Shown: positions 44,498 to 55,500, numbered from the stretch's first letter. The stretch is 64,000 bases of DNA from Agrostemma githago (GCA_958450325.1 OY288243.1:69424606-69488605); one strand, 5' to 3'. Translations and numbers: made by a program. Notes: generated by a model from the sequence alone, not told the origin.

Positions 44498-46321
44498 TTT
44501 ACTGATGATTGTCTTGATGCATTTAACAGATTGAAGACAGCGCTGATCACGACACCGATCATTCAGGCCCCAGATTGGGACCTCCCGTTCGAGATTATGT
44601 GCGATGCCAGTGATTATGCTGTCGGTGCAGTATTAGGGCAAAGAAAAGACAAGAAGCTGAGTGCCATCTACTATGCTAGTAGAACGCTCGATGAGGCCCA
44701 GATGAAGTATGCCACGACCGAGAAGGAGCTTTTAGCGGTGGTTTTTGCGCTAGAAAAATTCAGAACTTATCTGCTCGGGTCCAAGGTTATTATCTTCACC
44801 GATCATGCCGCACTGAAATATCTGTTAGCCAAGAGTGACGTAGCCAAACCCCGACTCCTTCGATGGATACTCCTACTCCAGGAGTTTGATTTAGATATAC
44901 GGGACAAGAAAGGAGCTGAGAATGTAGTAGCCGATCATCTATCCCGGCTACAGGTCGTAGATAAAGGGAACACTCTCCCTATCGATGATTCCTTTCCTGA
45001 CGATTCCCTTATGGCGATTTCTACTACAGAGAATCCTTGGTTTGCCGATTACGCCAATTATTTAGTTGGCAATATTCTACCACCAGATTTCTCGTATCAG
45101 CAGAGGAAGAAATTCCTCCATGATGTCCGCCAATATTTTTGGGATGACCCGTATTTATTTAAGGAGTGTGCTGACGGGCTATTTCGGAGATGTATACCTC
45201 AGTGGGAGGTACCGGGTATTTTACAGCATTGTCACTCTTCAGCTTACGGAGGTCACCACGGCCCATCTAGAACTACTGCTAAGGTTCTGCAATCCGGGTT
45301 TTTCTGGCCCACCTTATTTAAAGACGCTCATGCTTTTATTCTAGCATGTGATGCCTGCCAGAGAACCGGGAATATCTCCAGGAGGCACGAGATGCCTCAA
45401 ACCGGAATTTTAGAAGTCGAGCTGTTCGATGTTTGGGGAATTGACTATCAAGGTCCTTTTCCCTCCTCCAAGGGAAACCGGTATATTCTTGTTGCTGTGG
45501 ACTACGTGTCCAAATGGGTTGAAGCTGTTGCATCGCCAGTCAATGATGCAAAGACTGTCATCTCATTATTTAAGAAGGTGATTTTTCCAAGGTTTGGTGT
45601 TCCCCGAGCCATCATTAGTGATGGAGGAAGTCATTTTCATGAGCGGCAGCTAGATTCCCTTCTAGCTAAATATGGAGTAACACACCGAACCGGCTTGGCT
45701 TATCATCCACAGACAAGCGGCCAAGTTGAATTATCCAACCGAGAGCTCAAGTCCATACTTGAGAAAGTGGTGTCGAAAGCACAGAAAGATTGGAGTTTGA
45801 AGCTTGAAGACACTCTTTGGGCTTACCGAACCGCTTTTAAGACCCCGATCGATACTTCCTCTTATCGACTTGTCTATGGCAAGGCTTGCCATTTACCGGT
45901 CGAATTAGAATATAAGGCATTTTGGGCTATCAAAGAGCTCAATTTTGATACATCATTATGTGGGGAAAAGAGGAAATTACAGCTAGCCGAACTTGAGGAA
46001 TTTCGGTATCATGCTTACGAGAATGCTAAGTTTTATAAGGAACGAACGAAAAAGTGGCATGACAAGCGGATCCTTTCTCGAGAATTCCAAATTGGTGATA
46101 AAGTCTTGTTATTTAACTCACGTTTGCGTTTGTTCCCAGGAAAGCTGAAATCGAGGTGGAGCGGTCCCTTTACCGTCATTTCCGTAAGCAAGAGTGGAGC
46201 TATTGAAATCACAACCGATGCAGGAGAAATTCTTAAAGTTAATGGGCAACGGTTGAAGCTGTATCACGAAGGCGTTAGTGTTGGAGCCGTCGAGGTCGTT
46301 CACCTCAACCTCAATTCTTAA
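44498..46321 (+). CDS. Pol of element B, second part: RNase H and integrase
   Basis: Same frame as gag and RT. The first ATG is at 44531. RNase H: MCDASDYAVGAVLGQ (Asp at 44603), YATTEKELLAVVFALEKF (Glu) and IIFTDHAALKYLL (Asp). Integrase: an HHCC-type finger with HCHSSAYGGHHG and CDACQRTG, the catalytic core DVWGIDYQGPFPSS, ISDGGSHF and a QVELSNRELK glutamate, then LKSRWSGPFTVI, a GPF/Y-type C-terminal module. No chromodomain is visible. It ends at TAA 46319-46321, directly followed by a hairpin pair. Confidence 0.9.
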   Translation, partial: FTDDCLDAFNRLKTALITTPIIQAPDWDLPFEIMCDASDYAVGAVLGQRKDKKLSAIYYASRTLDEAQMKYATTEKELLAVVFALEKFRTYLLGSKVIIFTDHAALKYLLAKSDVAKPRLLRWILLLQEFDLDIRDKKGAENVVADHLSRLQVVDKGNTLPIDDSFPDDSLMAISTTENPWFADYANYLVGNILPPDFSYQQRKKFLHDVRQYFWDDPYLFKECADGLFRRCIPQWEVPGILQHCHSSAYGGHHGPSRTTAKVLQSGFFWPTLFKDAHAFILACDACQRTGNISRRHEMPQTGILEVELFDVWGIDYQGPFPSSKGNRYILVAVDYVSKWVEAVASPVNDAKTVISLFKKVIFPRFGVPRAIISDGGSHFHERQLDSLLAKYGVTHRTGLAYHPQTSGQVELSNRELKSILEKVVSKAQKDWSLKLEDTLWAYRTAFKTPIDTSSYRLVYGKACHLPVELEYKAFWAIKELNFDTSLCGEKRKLQLAELEEFRYHAYENAKFYKERTKKWHDKRILSREFQIGDKVLLFNSRLRLFPGKLKSRWSGPFTVISVSKSGAIEITTDAGEILKVNGQRLKLYHEGVSVGAVEVVHLNLNS

Positions 46322-46336
46322 CCCAGTCACTGAATC

Positions 46337-46385
46337 ACGGTCGTGCGGGACCGTAAAAACCAGCGTTGGCCGGGAGGCAACCCGG
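46337..46385 (+). other. Paired hairpins just after the pol stop of element B
   Basis: ACGGTC-GTGCGG-GACCGT (46337-46354) and CCGGG-AGGCAA-CCCGG (46370-46385) are perfect inverted repeats with 6-base loops, 15 bases apart. Element A keeps both with identical loops. GGGAGGCAACCC after pol is, from memory, also frequent in other plant gypsy elements of this branch. Confidence 0.65.
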
Positions 46386-47192
46386 GTATTTTTATTTTTC
46401 GTATTTTTTTTCAATTTTTGTAAATAAATAATATAATTTGCATTCAGTGAGTGAGAACGAGGATACTTATATTTATCTCAAGTTGGTGTGCAGGGATTAT
46501 TGAGTTACACAATACTAGACTGAGTCTAGTGAAGTATGCCAGATTGAAGATCCCAGTCTATAGACCCAATCCCCAGTCTACGGACTCATTCTATAGACTT
46601 ATCCACCTCAGTCTTTAGACTTATCTACCATTCTAAATCTACCCAGTCTATAGACTAGAATTAGCGATAGTTTAGAATACTAACACATCCCCAACCACAC
46701 CCAATTCAAACCACCGCCTAACCACCACCGTAACCAAACCCTAACCCGTCGCCCTCCTTTCGCCTGCATAATTCGCCGCCATCTCCATCATTTTTCCCCT
46801 TTTCTACTCCGTCATCCCACCGCACCATCGTACCACCACAAACCCTAACCACCCACCTCCGTCACTGCCGCTCCATCCACCCTCTTCGCCGCCGCTCAGT
46901 TCTGCCACCTCCATCCACCCCGCCGTGCATCTACCCAACGCACCCTACTTCGCCTGACCACCGCTCCGTCCGTTATTCCGTTCGTCCTTTTGGTTCGCTG
47001 TTCTAGGGTTTCACGCCTGGGTTCCCTGAATTCCGAGTTCAAACTTCCAATTCTGGAATTTCGAACTTCGAATTTCTTGGATTTTCCTTCTGTTCATTGT
47101 GTTTTGACTGGTTTTACTTCTGTTCATTTTTTTGTTTTTCGAGTTTCTGCTATTTCTCTGGGTTCTGTGTTCGTTGCTATTCTGCAGGTATC
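46386..47192 (+). other. Untranslated region between pol and ORF3 with palindromes and splice acceptor
   Basis: It carries five AGTCT-NN-AGACT-type palindromes at 46554-46657, then a C-rich stretch. The T-rich segment ends in TTGCTATTCTGCAG (acceptor AG at 47186-47187) just 5 bases before the ORF3 ATG, as if ORF3 were expressed from a spliced RNA. Confidence 0.6.
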
Positions 47193-48962
47193 ATGGAACA
47201 CGACAACCCGCCAAGGAAACGCGCGCGAACGAAGAAAAGAACTTCAAAGTCAAGACAGCACGTACACACGGAAACTGAGGCTGAAATCAGGACAGCATTA
47301 GAGTTGGAGCAACCACCTGGCACGAAAACCGAGGCCGTGATTCTGCAGCCACCGCCCGCCATTTCTCCGGTCCCGGGTTTCAAAACCGTCGAGTTCGTAT
47401 CCGCCACCCAACGTGAGAAGTTCCTTTCTTTTTCTACTGATAAAAAGATAGTAGCTTCTCGTTTTATTTGTGCGGAAACGTTACGTGAATTGGGTCTTTG
47501 GGATAGTATGTGTGCACTTTTAGTCGGTACGGGTATGCACGGGCTACGGGATATGGGAGACCTCACTTATCTCGCATTAGTTACTGAATTTTTTAGCTCA
47601 TTTGAGTTTGTCATTCACGACGAGGGGTCGAGCCTTAGTTTTAGGCTCTGTAACTCACATTATAACCTCCCACTTTCCAAGTTCGCTACCATACTTGGTC
47701 TTCGAGACTCAGGTAGTTTACCCGGCAGTCTCACTGACTATAGTAAGTTGTGGGAGTCCATCACAGGTCAGACACGACACCCGATGGACCATTTTCGAGG
47801 ATCCCTCGTGCATCACCTAGTACTTCGATACTGGTTTAGGCTGCTCGCCTCTTCACTTTTTGGCCGCAACGAGGCCCATAAGATCAACAAGTACGAGCTC
47901 GGCCTCTTAGATGCACACCTCAATTTTGCCCAAGCCACCCCTCGTACTCTTAATGTGGCCCACTTAGTGGCCATTCACCTCGCCGGTGTCGGAAAGGGGA
48001 AGCAAAACACGATCGCTTGTGGCGGTCTCATCACCCACTTAGCACGGCGATTAGCCCCTGGCTACCCCATTGACACCCTTACACCCACCGACTCAGTCAA
48101 CATTGACACACTCGACGACGACTACTTGAGGCACCTCAAGTGGCTGGCAGGCACGCCGCCCACTTGGCTTCTCGGGACAGCAGAGTCTGTTACACTCCCC
48201 TGTCCCACCCTCCCTTCACTCACCCTTCTCCGTGAGTCGACTTCGGCAGGTTCAGACCATTCTTACCCCCCACTATTACTCACTGCCCCCTCATCCGGTG
48301 TTACACCGGAGGTCGGGCAATCTTTTGGGGCTAGACCATCGACTTCAGCACCCACTCAACCATCCACTACCCCGTCACCAGGACCCGTAACAGGTTCCCC
48401 GACAACCGACCGCCCCACCCCCACTGCGACCCTACCCTCGATTGACGATAGATTGAGTCAGCTGACCGATTCTCTCACATTACTCCGTGAGGAGTACACA
48501 CAACTCCGTGAAGAGCTCACGCGACACCACACGGAGGCGGCAGCAGGCCGCAATCGGCTTCGATCCGAGCACAACACCACCCTCAACCATCTCTTCACTG
48601 AGCTTCGGCAGCTCCGAACCGCTATTGTAAACTCAGGATCTCGGGTACCACCGTCGAGAGGCCCGTCAGGAGGGATTAGCGCTAGAGGTGGTGCGTCGAG
48701 TAGTGCTCCTACTAGGGGAGAGTCTTTACGTGGTCCACGCACTCGCGGTGGTTTGACTAGCGGCGTTGTCCCTCGTGGTAGAGTTAGTAGTGTTTCAGGA
48801 CGTACCCCGACTAGGAGAAGTTCGACAGGTCGAGTCGTCACTAGGAGTGCTACGTCGGGTCGTGGCACCATCACGATAAATAACCCGCCAGACCCGAGAC
48901 CCGCACCCAATGCTTGGAAACCACGATCGCCCACAGTTGCGTCAGACTCCGACCATGACTAG
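47193..48962 (+). CDS. ORF3 of element B (589 aa), env position but not env-like
   Basis: The frame is open further 5', but ATG 47193 fits best because it follows an acceptor-like site and matches the remnant start in element A. Regions in order: a basic, probable nuclear-localisation stretch PPRKRARTKKR (residues 6-16); a globular domain at about 73-290 (RFICAETLRELGLWDSM, YLALVTEFFSSF, LSFRLCNSHYNLPLSKFATI) that resembles the plant transposon protein / Athila ORF1-type domain; a Ser/Thr/Pro linker; a coiled coil rich in L-R-E repeats (about 415-480); and an Arg/Gly/Ser-rich tail. There is no signal peptide or membrane segment, so a fusion envelope is unlikely. A nuclear or RNA-binding role is inference. 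Confidence 0.75.
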   Translation: MEHDNPPRKRARTKKRTSKSRQHVHTETEAEIRTALELEQPPGTKTEAVILQPPPAISPVPGFKTVEFVSATQREKFLSFSTDKKIVASRFICAETLRELGLWDSMCALLVGTGMHGLRDMGDLTYLALVTEFFSSFEFVIHDEGSSLSFRLCNSHYNLPLSKFATILGLRDSGSLPGSLTDYSKLWESITGQTRHPMDHFRGSLVHHLVLRYWFRLLASSLFGRNEAHKINKYELGLLDAHLNFAQATPRTLNVAHLVAIHLAGVGKGKQNTIACGGLITHLARRLAPGYPIDTLTPTDSVNIDTLDDDYLRHLKWLAGTPPTWLLGTAESVTLPCPTLPSLTLLRESTSAGSDHSYPPLLLTAPSSGVTPEVGQSFGARPSTSAPTQPSTTPSPGPVTGSPTTDRPTPTATLPSIDDRLSQLTDSLTLLREEYTQLREELTRHHTEAAAGRNRLRSEHNTTLNHLFTELRQLRTAIVNSGSRVPPSRGPSGGISARGGASSSAPTRGESLRGPRTRGGLTSGVVPRGRVSSVSGRTPTRRSSTGRVVTRSATSGRGTITINNPPDPRPAPNAWKPRSPTVASDSDHD

Positions 48963-49589
48963 AGTTCGGTTTGGGGAACTCCCTGTATATATTAGGTACT
49001 CCTCTCCTCCTCACTCTTTAGTTTTGCATTTTTAGTTACTTTCCACTTCTCCTCGCTTGTCCAATTTGTTTATACAATGAGGACATTGTATTGTTTGGTT
49101 TGGGGAGGGTAACTAATTTGCATTAGTTGCATATTTTATGCATTTTCGCATGCATATTTTATTTATTTATTTTAGTTTTTAGGCATTTTAGGAGTCTTTA
49201 GGAGTCGGGACGGGTTAAGCAACAATGATGAAAATGCTTTTGCCTCTTCTTTTCTCGTTTCATTAACTTTCTCATTCTAGCGATAGTTTAGTTTACTTGA
49301 TCGAGTCTTAGGTTATGGCATATCTCGATTGTTATTTCAGTGAACGAATAAACTTGGCTTAAATTGTTGGCAAGCTACTTAAATTCTGAGGATTAGAGCC
49401 TTATGAAACCGATGACATCCATGATCGGTCTATTTAGGAATGGGAGTAGTTCTCCATATTTCGCATGTAACATCACATTGCATAAGTGTGAAGTCAGTCT
49501 CTTAAGTCTTTGTGCATTCGGGTCGTAACTGTAGCATGTATTGAGGCTTTTCCTTCTCGCTTTTTATTTCTCTTTCCTGTTTTCATAAA

Positions 49590-49662
<73 letters not shown>

Positions 49663-50464
49663 CGAATTATCCCTTCACTACAAAATTAACCACAAGCCTA
49701 AATTGCCTACCCTAGTCGAGCTAGTCATGGTTATATTGATGTTTTGTCGAGATAAGTCGGTTTGCTGTAGTTATGCTTTGATTTTGTATGTATATGTTTC
49801 CAAAAAAAAAAAGAAAAAAAAAGAAAAAAGAAAAAAAAAAAAAGAAAAAAAAGTGGAAAAAGAATTTAGTTGTGAACTCCGATACTTCGTTGTGATAATA
49901 TTGCAGAGTTGAGTTTGGTGAAATGAGCGAGATATGGAGAATGTCGTCGTTAATCGGCTTGATTTTATCTGTTTTGTGATTTGGGGCTTTTGGCAGTATA
50001 ATTTGGAAGTTTGGAATTGACTAGCTTGACTATTACCTCCACATTCCCATTTTTATAATCCTTTCTTACCCGTCACTTAACTCATATTCCATTTCACCAT
50101 TTTATGCCTCGATATATGTTTTGGTCTCGATTAGTTTGAATGTGCAAATGATAGGTAGAGATTGTCATCACATTAGATTGCATGCATGTGTATAGGTCGC
50201 AGATTAGGCGAGCGTCTTTCTTTCTCTCTACCTCACATTCATATTCCATATCCCCTTCATGAGAGTAGAGTGTAACCGCGAGAGTCCGGCAATGATAAGC
50301 CTAGCAAGGTTGACGATTCACTGTTATTCTTTTGATAATGCCATAGCTCGAGTTAGTTTTTGTAGCGAGTGTAGTTGGTGTAAATAGCTTTGAGTTGTAT
50401 ATCGTTCCCATAGGTCTTGTGTTTGATTGCTTGAGGGCAAGCAATGGTTCGGTTTGGGGAGATT
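48963..50464 (+). other. 3' untranslated internal region of element B
   Basis: Non-coding, collinear with A at 2882-4365. It contains TACAATG-AGGA-CATTGTA at 49073-49090, a PPT-like TTTGGGGAGGG right after it, an (AAT)n microsatellite at about 49588-49660 that is absent from A, and an A-rich run at 49801-49855. Confidence 0.8.
50456..50462 (+). other. Polypurine tract of element B
   Basis: GGGGAGA two bases before the 3' LTR. Same sequence and spacing as in element A. Confidence 0.75.
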
Positions 50465-52273
50465 TGATGCGTGCCGTTCCTATTCGATTTTTCACCTATT
50501 TTGGCACGCATTTCTGTGTCGATTTATTATTTTAGGAGTCGGATTACGCTATTTTCTCCCATATTTGCTACTCGGGTATTCTTTTGTTATTTTGCAGATA
50601 ATCGAGACCGAGTAGTTAAAAGAGCTAAAAATTGCATCAAAAATATTAAAGCTCTGAAACCGATTAATTGTAGACCAAGAAGAAGGAAGCAAGTCTATAG
50701 ACCAGGCTGTGAGTCTATAGACTGAGAGGAAGGAAGTAAGAAAGCTGCAGACTAAAGCACAAGTCTATAGACTGGGAAACAAGTCTATAGACTGAGAAAG
50801 TGCACCAGACAGTCCGTAGACTGAGGAGAAGTCCGTTGGAAGCCTCGATTGAACTCAGTCTGCAGACTTGGATCTCAAGTCTACCAACCTAAAATCCAAG
50901 TCTGCAGGATGGGATACCACTCCAAGACTAATTCAGTTGACGTTACCCACTACTCCCCCTATTACGCTCTTCTTCTTCCCACTACTTAGTTAATGGATTG
51001 AAGATAGGAGGAAAAAAAGGAACAGTTATTGAGGACTTAAGCAGTTTAAATACAGCTTTAATTTGAGGAAAAAGGGGATCCTTCCATTAACATATTCTCT
51101 GCTTCATCTTCTTCCTTGTTCTCTCTGTAATCAAAACATAATTAGTTTTATTTTGAAGCTTTCTGTAATCAACCTTCAGTAATTAATTCAAGCATTTTGG
51201 GAATTATTCAGTATTATTATTTTCGGGTTCCTTCCTATTCTATTTCTTTATTTCTGCAGTCTCTCCGTTGGGTAAATTTCTCCTTCTTCCCTATCTCCCT
51301 CTTCCAGTAGTGTTAGATTTTATTTTTATTTTTGTCTCCTTTTAGAATTCTTTAATTTAGCATAATTAGTTTCTTTTTCCTTTTTATTTCATTAATTCTT
51401 ATTTTTCTCTTTTCCAGTAGTTTTGTAATCCTGTTAATTCTATATTTTTTTCCATAGTTATCAATTCATACTGTCATCATGTCATATTCCAATTTTATCA
51501 TCATTATTAGTATAGTACTACCTCCCATTCACTGGAAACCTACCAAAGATTGAATATATGTGAGGTATATTTTAATCAAATGGTAGGATTCCAGTAAATG
51601 GGAGGGAGTAATTGTCGGTGTAAATATGAGTAGCTAAATTCTTTTTCACTAGAGTTATAGGTGACTTATAAATCAGTATTTGTGTTCATGCAGTAGATTA
51701 AGAAATCGGCTTTTATGAACTTTATCGCTCTTGCAACATCTCAATGACGAATAATTAATTATAGGCCTTAATTGATTGTTTGTATCTCGTAATCCCGACC
51801 TACGTAGCGAAAGCCCGGGAAAGGATAAGACTCGTTGTAATCGATAGAATTCCCTAATACGTAGCGAGAGCCCGTTAGGTGACTTCTAGGGCGACTAGTG
51901 ATCCGAGAGGACCGTGTCTATACCCTTTAGTTCGTATTAGTCGTTTGTTTGATTATTGTATTTATGCTTATCTTGGTTTATAATGATCCTGTGTAACTCT
52001 GGTGTCTTTCTTCCATTAATTTTATTATTTTCATTTTCATACTAGTTTACTGTTTTAATTTTAGTTTTCTATTTTAGCATCATAGTTTAGTGTTTGCTGT
52101 AGCCTGTTAGTCTAAACAACTCAACTAAATCGCACTTTGTGAATTGGACCTTTTAATCAACCGACTTATAAATTCAATTTGCCTCCCTGTGGAATCGACC
52201 CTATTTATCACTATCTATCAGTTAGTTGTATTTAGGATTATTTTGATATCGGTAACGCGACTTAACCGTATCA
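50465..52273 (+). repeat. 3' LTR of element B (1809 bp, with MITE)
   Basis: It matches the 5' LTR with about six substitutions. The extra 93 bases equal a 91-bp MITE plus a TA duplication. It ends CGTATCA before ATAGG. Confidence 0.95.
51518..51608. mobile_element. Stowaway-like MITE (91 bp) inside the B 3' LTR
   Basis: CTACCTCCCATTCACTGGAA and TTCCAGTAAATGGGAGGGAG are terminal inverted repeats, with TA on both sides (51516-51517 and 51609-51610). The 5' LTR has the empty site with a single TA (TATAGTAATTG), which gives direct proof of insertion and of its exact ends. Confidence 0.95.
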
Positions 52274-52483
52274 ATAGGTTCCATAATGTCGCTATAAAAT
52301 TACAGTTAAAGCACGAATACGAAATTTCTTATAATAGCATGATTCAAAGAATACACGATACATGGAACATTGGTGGTGCATAGGCAGGATAAGTTAACGT
52401 TACATTAGATATGTAGCACTTAATTTTGAGTACCATAATGCCTACTCATATATAGCATAGGCTGTCTACTTGTAATAATCTCA

Positions 52484-53109
52484 TCAGAAACTCCGATTAC
52501 AACTATCCTCGGACGAAGATAAAGATCCACGAGTCTGGCGCCATTGTTCCATGCGAACCCGTTCATATTCCTCTTCAATGCGGTCGCAGTAGACATACAT
52601 TATGCTTAGCAGTTCTCGGTTATTGGGTGGGGGTATGACGACCTGTCCTAGGCCAGCAAATATATCGTGCACTGCATTCCAGTTGATGACTGTCTCCAAC
52701 CTCTAAAAAAAACGTCTTCTTTCAGGCTGTGTAGGAGTGTTTCCCTGCTGCGCATAGCGTCTATATTGGATGAAAGTAAACACAACAAGAAACAACAGGG
52801 AAAAAAAATAGAAGATTAGACATAGATTCGCGCACATTGCTGATATGATAAACGTAGGACCAATGATAGTACTGATAAACAAATACCATATGGGACAGGT
52901 TCATCTACGATTGGTGGTGTGATCTGACTGGTATCTCCTAACATGAGGAGTTTGAGCCTTGGCAGCGTAGGATAATGCTGATCTAGCAGTTTCCAGATTG
53001 CATCAGGGTTCATGACTACGTTCAGTAGTTGAAAGAGCCTTGGTGCATCAGCTGCGATTGCATCCATTTTCCGTTGTATCGTCTGGATTATGTGTCCATT
53101 GTTGGACAT
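52484..53109 (-). CDS. Unrecognised minus-strand gene, probably two exons
   Basis: The first part starts at 53109 (MSNNGHIIQTIQRKMDAIAA) and runs about 80-95 codons, including PRLFQLLNVVMNPDAIWKLL and LMLGDTSQITPP. The second part, 52699-52484, reads ETVINWNAVHDIFAGLGQVV with IMYVYCDRIEEEYERVRMEQ and an Arg/Ser/Glu tail, then stops. An acceptor-like TTTTTTTTAG lies just before the second part and several donors are possible near 52880-52845. The exact join is unsettled. The protein would be helical, about 150-165 aa. I recognise no family. It sits between element B and XS-like copy 3, on the opposite strand. Confidence 0.4.
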
Positions 53110-54275
53110 TTTGGTTTGGTTGCGTTAGATTTTAGAGGGTTTAATTTTGCAGGACCTCTACAATCGGCTCTTTGCGCGTTGCATTTATAGAGCAGCTCGA
53201 GTCCGTGCTTACGATAGCGGCATAAATACAGATTCCGATCCAGGTATTCCAGTCCAAAAACTAGATGCAATGCAGGATTGTGAGGTGACTGCACTCTGCT
53301 GGGTTCCCACCACTTTTATAAAGTATTCTTCAAAAGTACCGCCTACACTGCTATTAAGATGCTGATAGTGTAGTTAGGGTATGCACCAACAAAAGATAAA
53401 CACATACTAGATCAATAGACACCGCCTCGAACACATCAGAAAGTGCGCATCACTAAAAAAAGTACATTCAGACTGAACTCGCCCATATCGTACCACTGGA
53501 TACTATCGCACCAAGCCAAATACTTCGACACAGATAAAATCGAAAATGAATCAAAAGAACCCCTTACCGCAACCCGAAAATAAAGGAAGAGTAATTACGT
53601 CAACACCCACCTAATCCCTCAGTAAAGCCATACCTACCCACCAAAAGCCACCATAACCAGATAGACCAAAGACAGATACACAGTTCACTCTTCCCGCTCC
53701 TAGACCCTCCATCCCAAAAAAAGTGAACCCTCCATTATAGCACCATCCTGCCGAACAGTGGTGCCGGAGTTTAGAGCAAGTAATCTCTAAAAAATTTGTA
53801 CAGTATATACGGTATGTCTTATGCATCGCTCCCGTACTTCCATTGATCTTTATTTTATCCTGATTATTATGCGAAGCATATGCTCTTGTTCCTATAAATG
53901 ATGTCCACAAACTTGAAATTTCCATGCACTTGTGTTTTGCTTAACAGTAGGTGCACATAAATGAAAAGAACCACTCACACACTGCTCTCTAGGTCAGCGT
54001 GCTTCATTCAGAATATGTCTCTTTGGAACTCATGAAAAAATGGTGTAGTCATTTCAAAGATAGAATCTTTAGACTTATGGAACATTTGCATGCTTAACTC
54101 TTTCAATGTCATGTATTGTCACTTCTTCAGCTATTGAGCAATCAATGTCACAACTTTTGTGCCACCTCTATAAATAGAGTAGAAGGAAGTCATTTGAGAA
54201 CAAGTCGGAAAAAAACAACAAACCAACCAAAAACAAAAAGTTATTTGAGAAAAAGTATCCCAAACACTGAACAAA
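53110..54275. other. Spacer, no gene supported
   Basis: A short plus-strand frame at 53150-53365 follows a TTTTGCAG acceptor-like site but has no recognisable content. The rest is non-coding. Confidence 0.5.
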
Positions 54276-54896
54276 ATGAGCAGTTCAAACACCAAAAATG
54301 TAGATAAAGGGAAGAGCTTGATGTTTAGGAAGAACAAGGTAGAGGAGAAGGGGGCAGGGGATGCTCAAAAAAGCAAAAAACAAAAAAGAATGTGGCCTGC
54401 AGTGACCCATTAACGGAATACCTTTATCCTCCCCAGTGCATCATTCAAAACATGCCATGCAACGACGACAAAGGTGTAGTGACAAGTAGGAGTCTTGCCC
54501 CACTAAGGGATTGCCTACTTTGCCTAGGATACCCAGTCTCAAAGGTTGAGGCAGTGTGGAAAAGCCCCGGACCCGTTTTTCAGAAAGCAGCCATAATGCA
54601 CTTTCATAGGTGGGAGTGCTAATTATATTAGTGCCTTTAAGCTCGAGTATGCCTTTCAGAGGAAGGGGAGAGGAAAGGATCAGTTTACGAGCCAAACCAG
54701 CCCTAATGACGAGCCATATCTATGGGTTGGCATGAGGGCAGACCGTGATTATGTGCGGAAAAAAATTGATTATGACATGGTCCCTATATCCTAAAAGGGT
54801 TTCGGTATTTCTGTCGCGGATGCCCTGCAGGAATGCCATTACAATGAGGTCATGGGAACATTAAAAAAACTCTACCCCTCATTTTACCAGGCCTGA
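54276..54896 (+). pseudogene. XS-domain-like protein, copy 3 (diverged, frameshifted)
   Basis: MSSSNTKNVDKGKSLMF starts a Lys-rich N-terminus. In an A-rich run near 54365-54390 the frame shifts, and the next frame gives the clearest XS pattern of the three: EYLYPPQCIIQNMP (compare the WPP..I-I-x-N start of XS domains), L-R-D-C-L-L-C-L-G-Y-P-V, VFQKAAIMHFHRWE, then after another shift at about 54620 NYISAFKLEYAFQRKGRGKDQF and YLWVGMRADRDYV. The GKD(Q/W)F and LW...A-D-Y signatures fit XS. The tail ends KLYPSFYQA, parallel to LYPELFMWD in copies 1 and 2. It is distant from them, so the duplication is old. Confidence 0.5.
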
Positions 54897-55500
54897 TGTG
54901 GTACGATAGTGGGCGTGTCTTGGGGCGTATCGATGCTTAAGATAATTGTTTGTTTGCTTTGCTTCCTGCTGTTTGTCACTTGCTGTTGTCTGCTGATTTT
55001 CTCTGTGTGTCTTTCAATTGTAGTGACTACTTTTGTGTTGTACTGTCCTCCTGTGATTATTGTAAGGAGTTGAGGAATTTATGTTTCGTCTTTAACTCCG
55101 CTTTGTAGACCCAGTTATGGTTCGTATGATTTCACTTCTTCGTTCAACTTGTTCAATGTTTTGTTTGTGTTTCCCTCTAATACGAAACGAAATTACATTT
55201 CGTGTTCACCATTACGAAATTGCAGATCTAAAATGGAACATCACGCCTCTAGAAAAGAAACACTGCGCATCATGTAATTAGTTGAATAGATGTCATTTTG
55301 GGTAACTGAAAACACAAAAAGATAATCCATCATCAATTTTTGTAAACAAATAAGAGCGAGAGGAATAAATATCGTTACAAACTAAAAATTAGCATCTGAA
55401 CACGGACAGTAAGAGTAGCTACACATTTTTCTAATACTGAATGCTGCAGGGGTAAAGGATTGCATCTACAGTATATCTGAACGGTGCACATAACAGAAGA
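54897..55500. other. Spacer between XS-like copies
   Basis: No gene seen; 3' flank of copy 3 and leader of copy 2. Confidence 0.5.

Larger units (their letters stand above)
38754..52278 (+). mobile_element. Element B: young full-length Ty3/gypsy retrotransposon with ATAGG target duplications
   Basis: Complete structure: ATAGG (38754-38758), 5' LTR, primer site, gag, protease, RT, RNase H, integrase, a third ORF, polypurine tract, 3' LTR, ATAGG (52274-52278). Domain order RT-RNase H-integrase defines Ty3/gypsy. The tRNA-Asp-type primer site, the DLGAS protease and an extra ORF after pol point to the Athila-like branch. I see six base substitutions between the 1716-bp LTRs apart from a MITE in the right one, about 0.35 percent. 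Two TAG codons interrupt gag-pol. The host sequence around it is the XS/Helitron region. Confidence 0.95.

Noticed and set aside
48458..48934. 158-aa minus-strand frame opposite ORF3
   Set aside because: It mirrors the Ser/Arg/Gly-rich, GC-rich tail of ORF3 and has no motif of its own.
47193..48962. Envelope protein reading of ORF3
   Set aside because: No signal peptide, no membrane segment, and a basic start with an Arg/Gly-rich tail.
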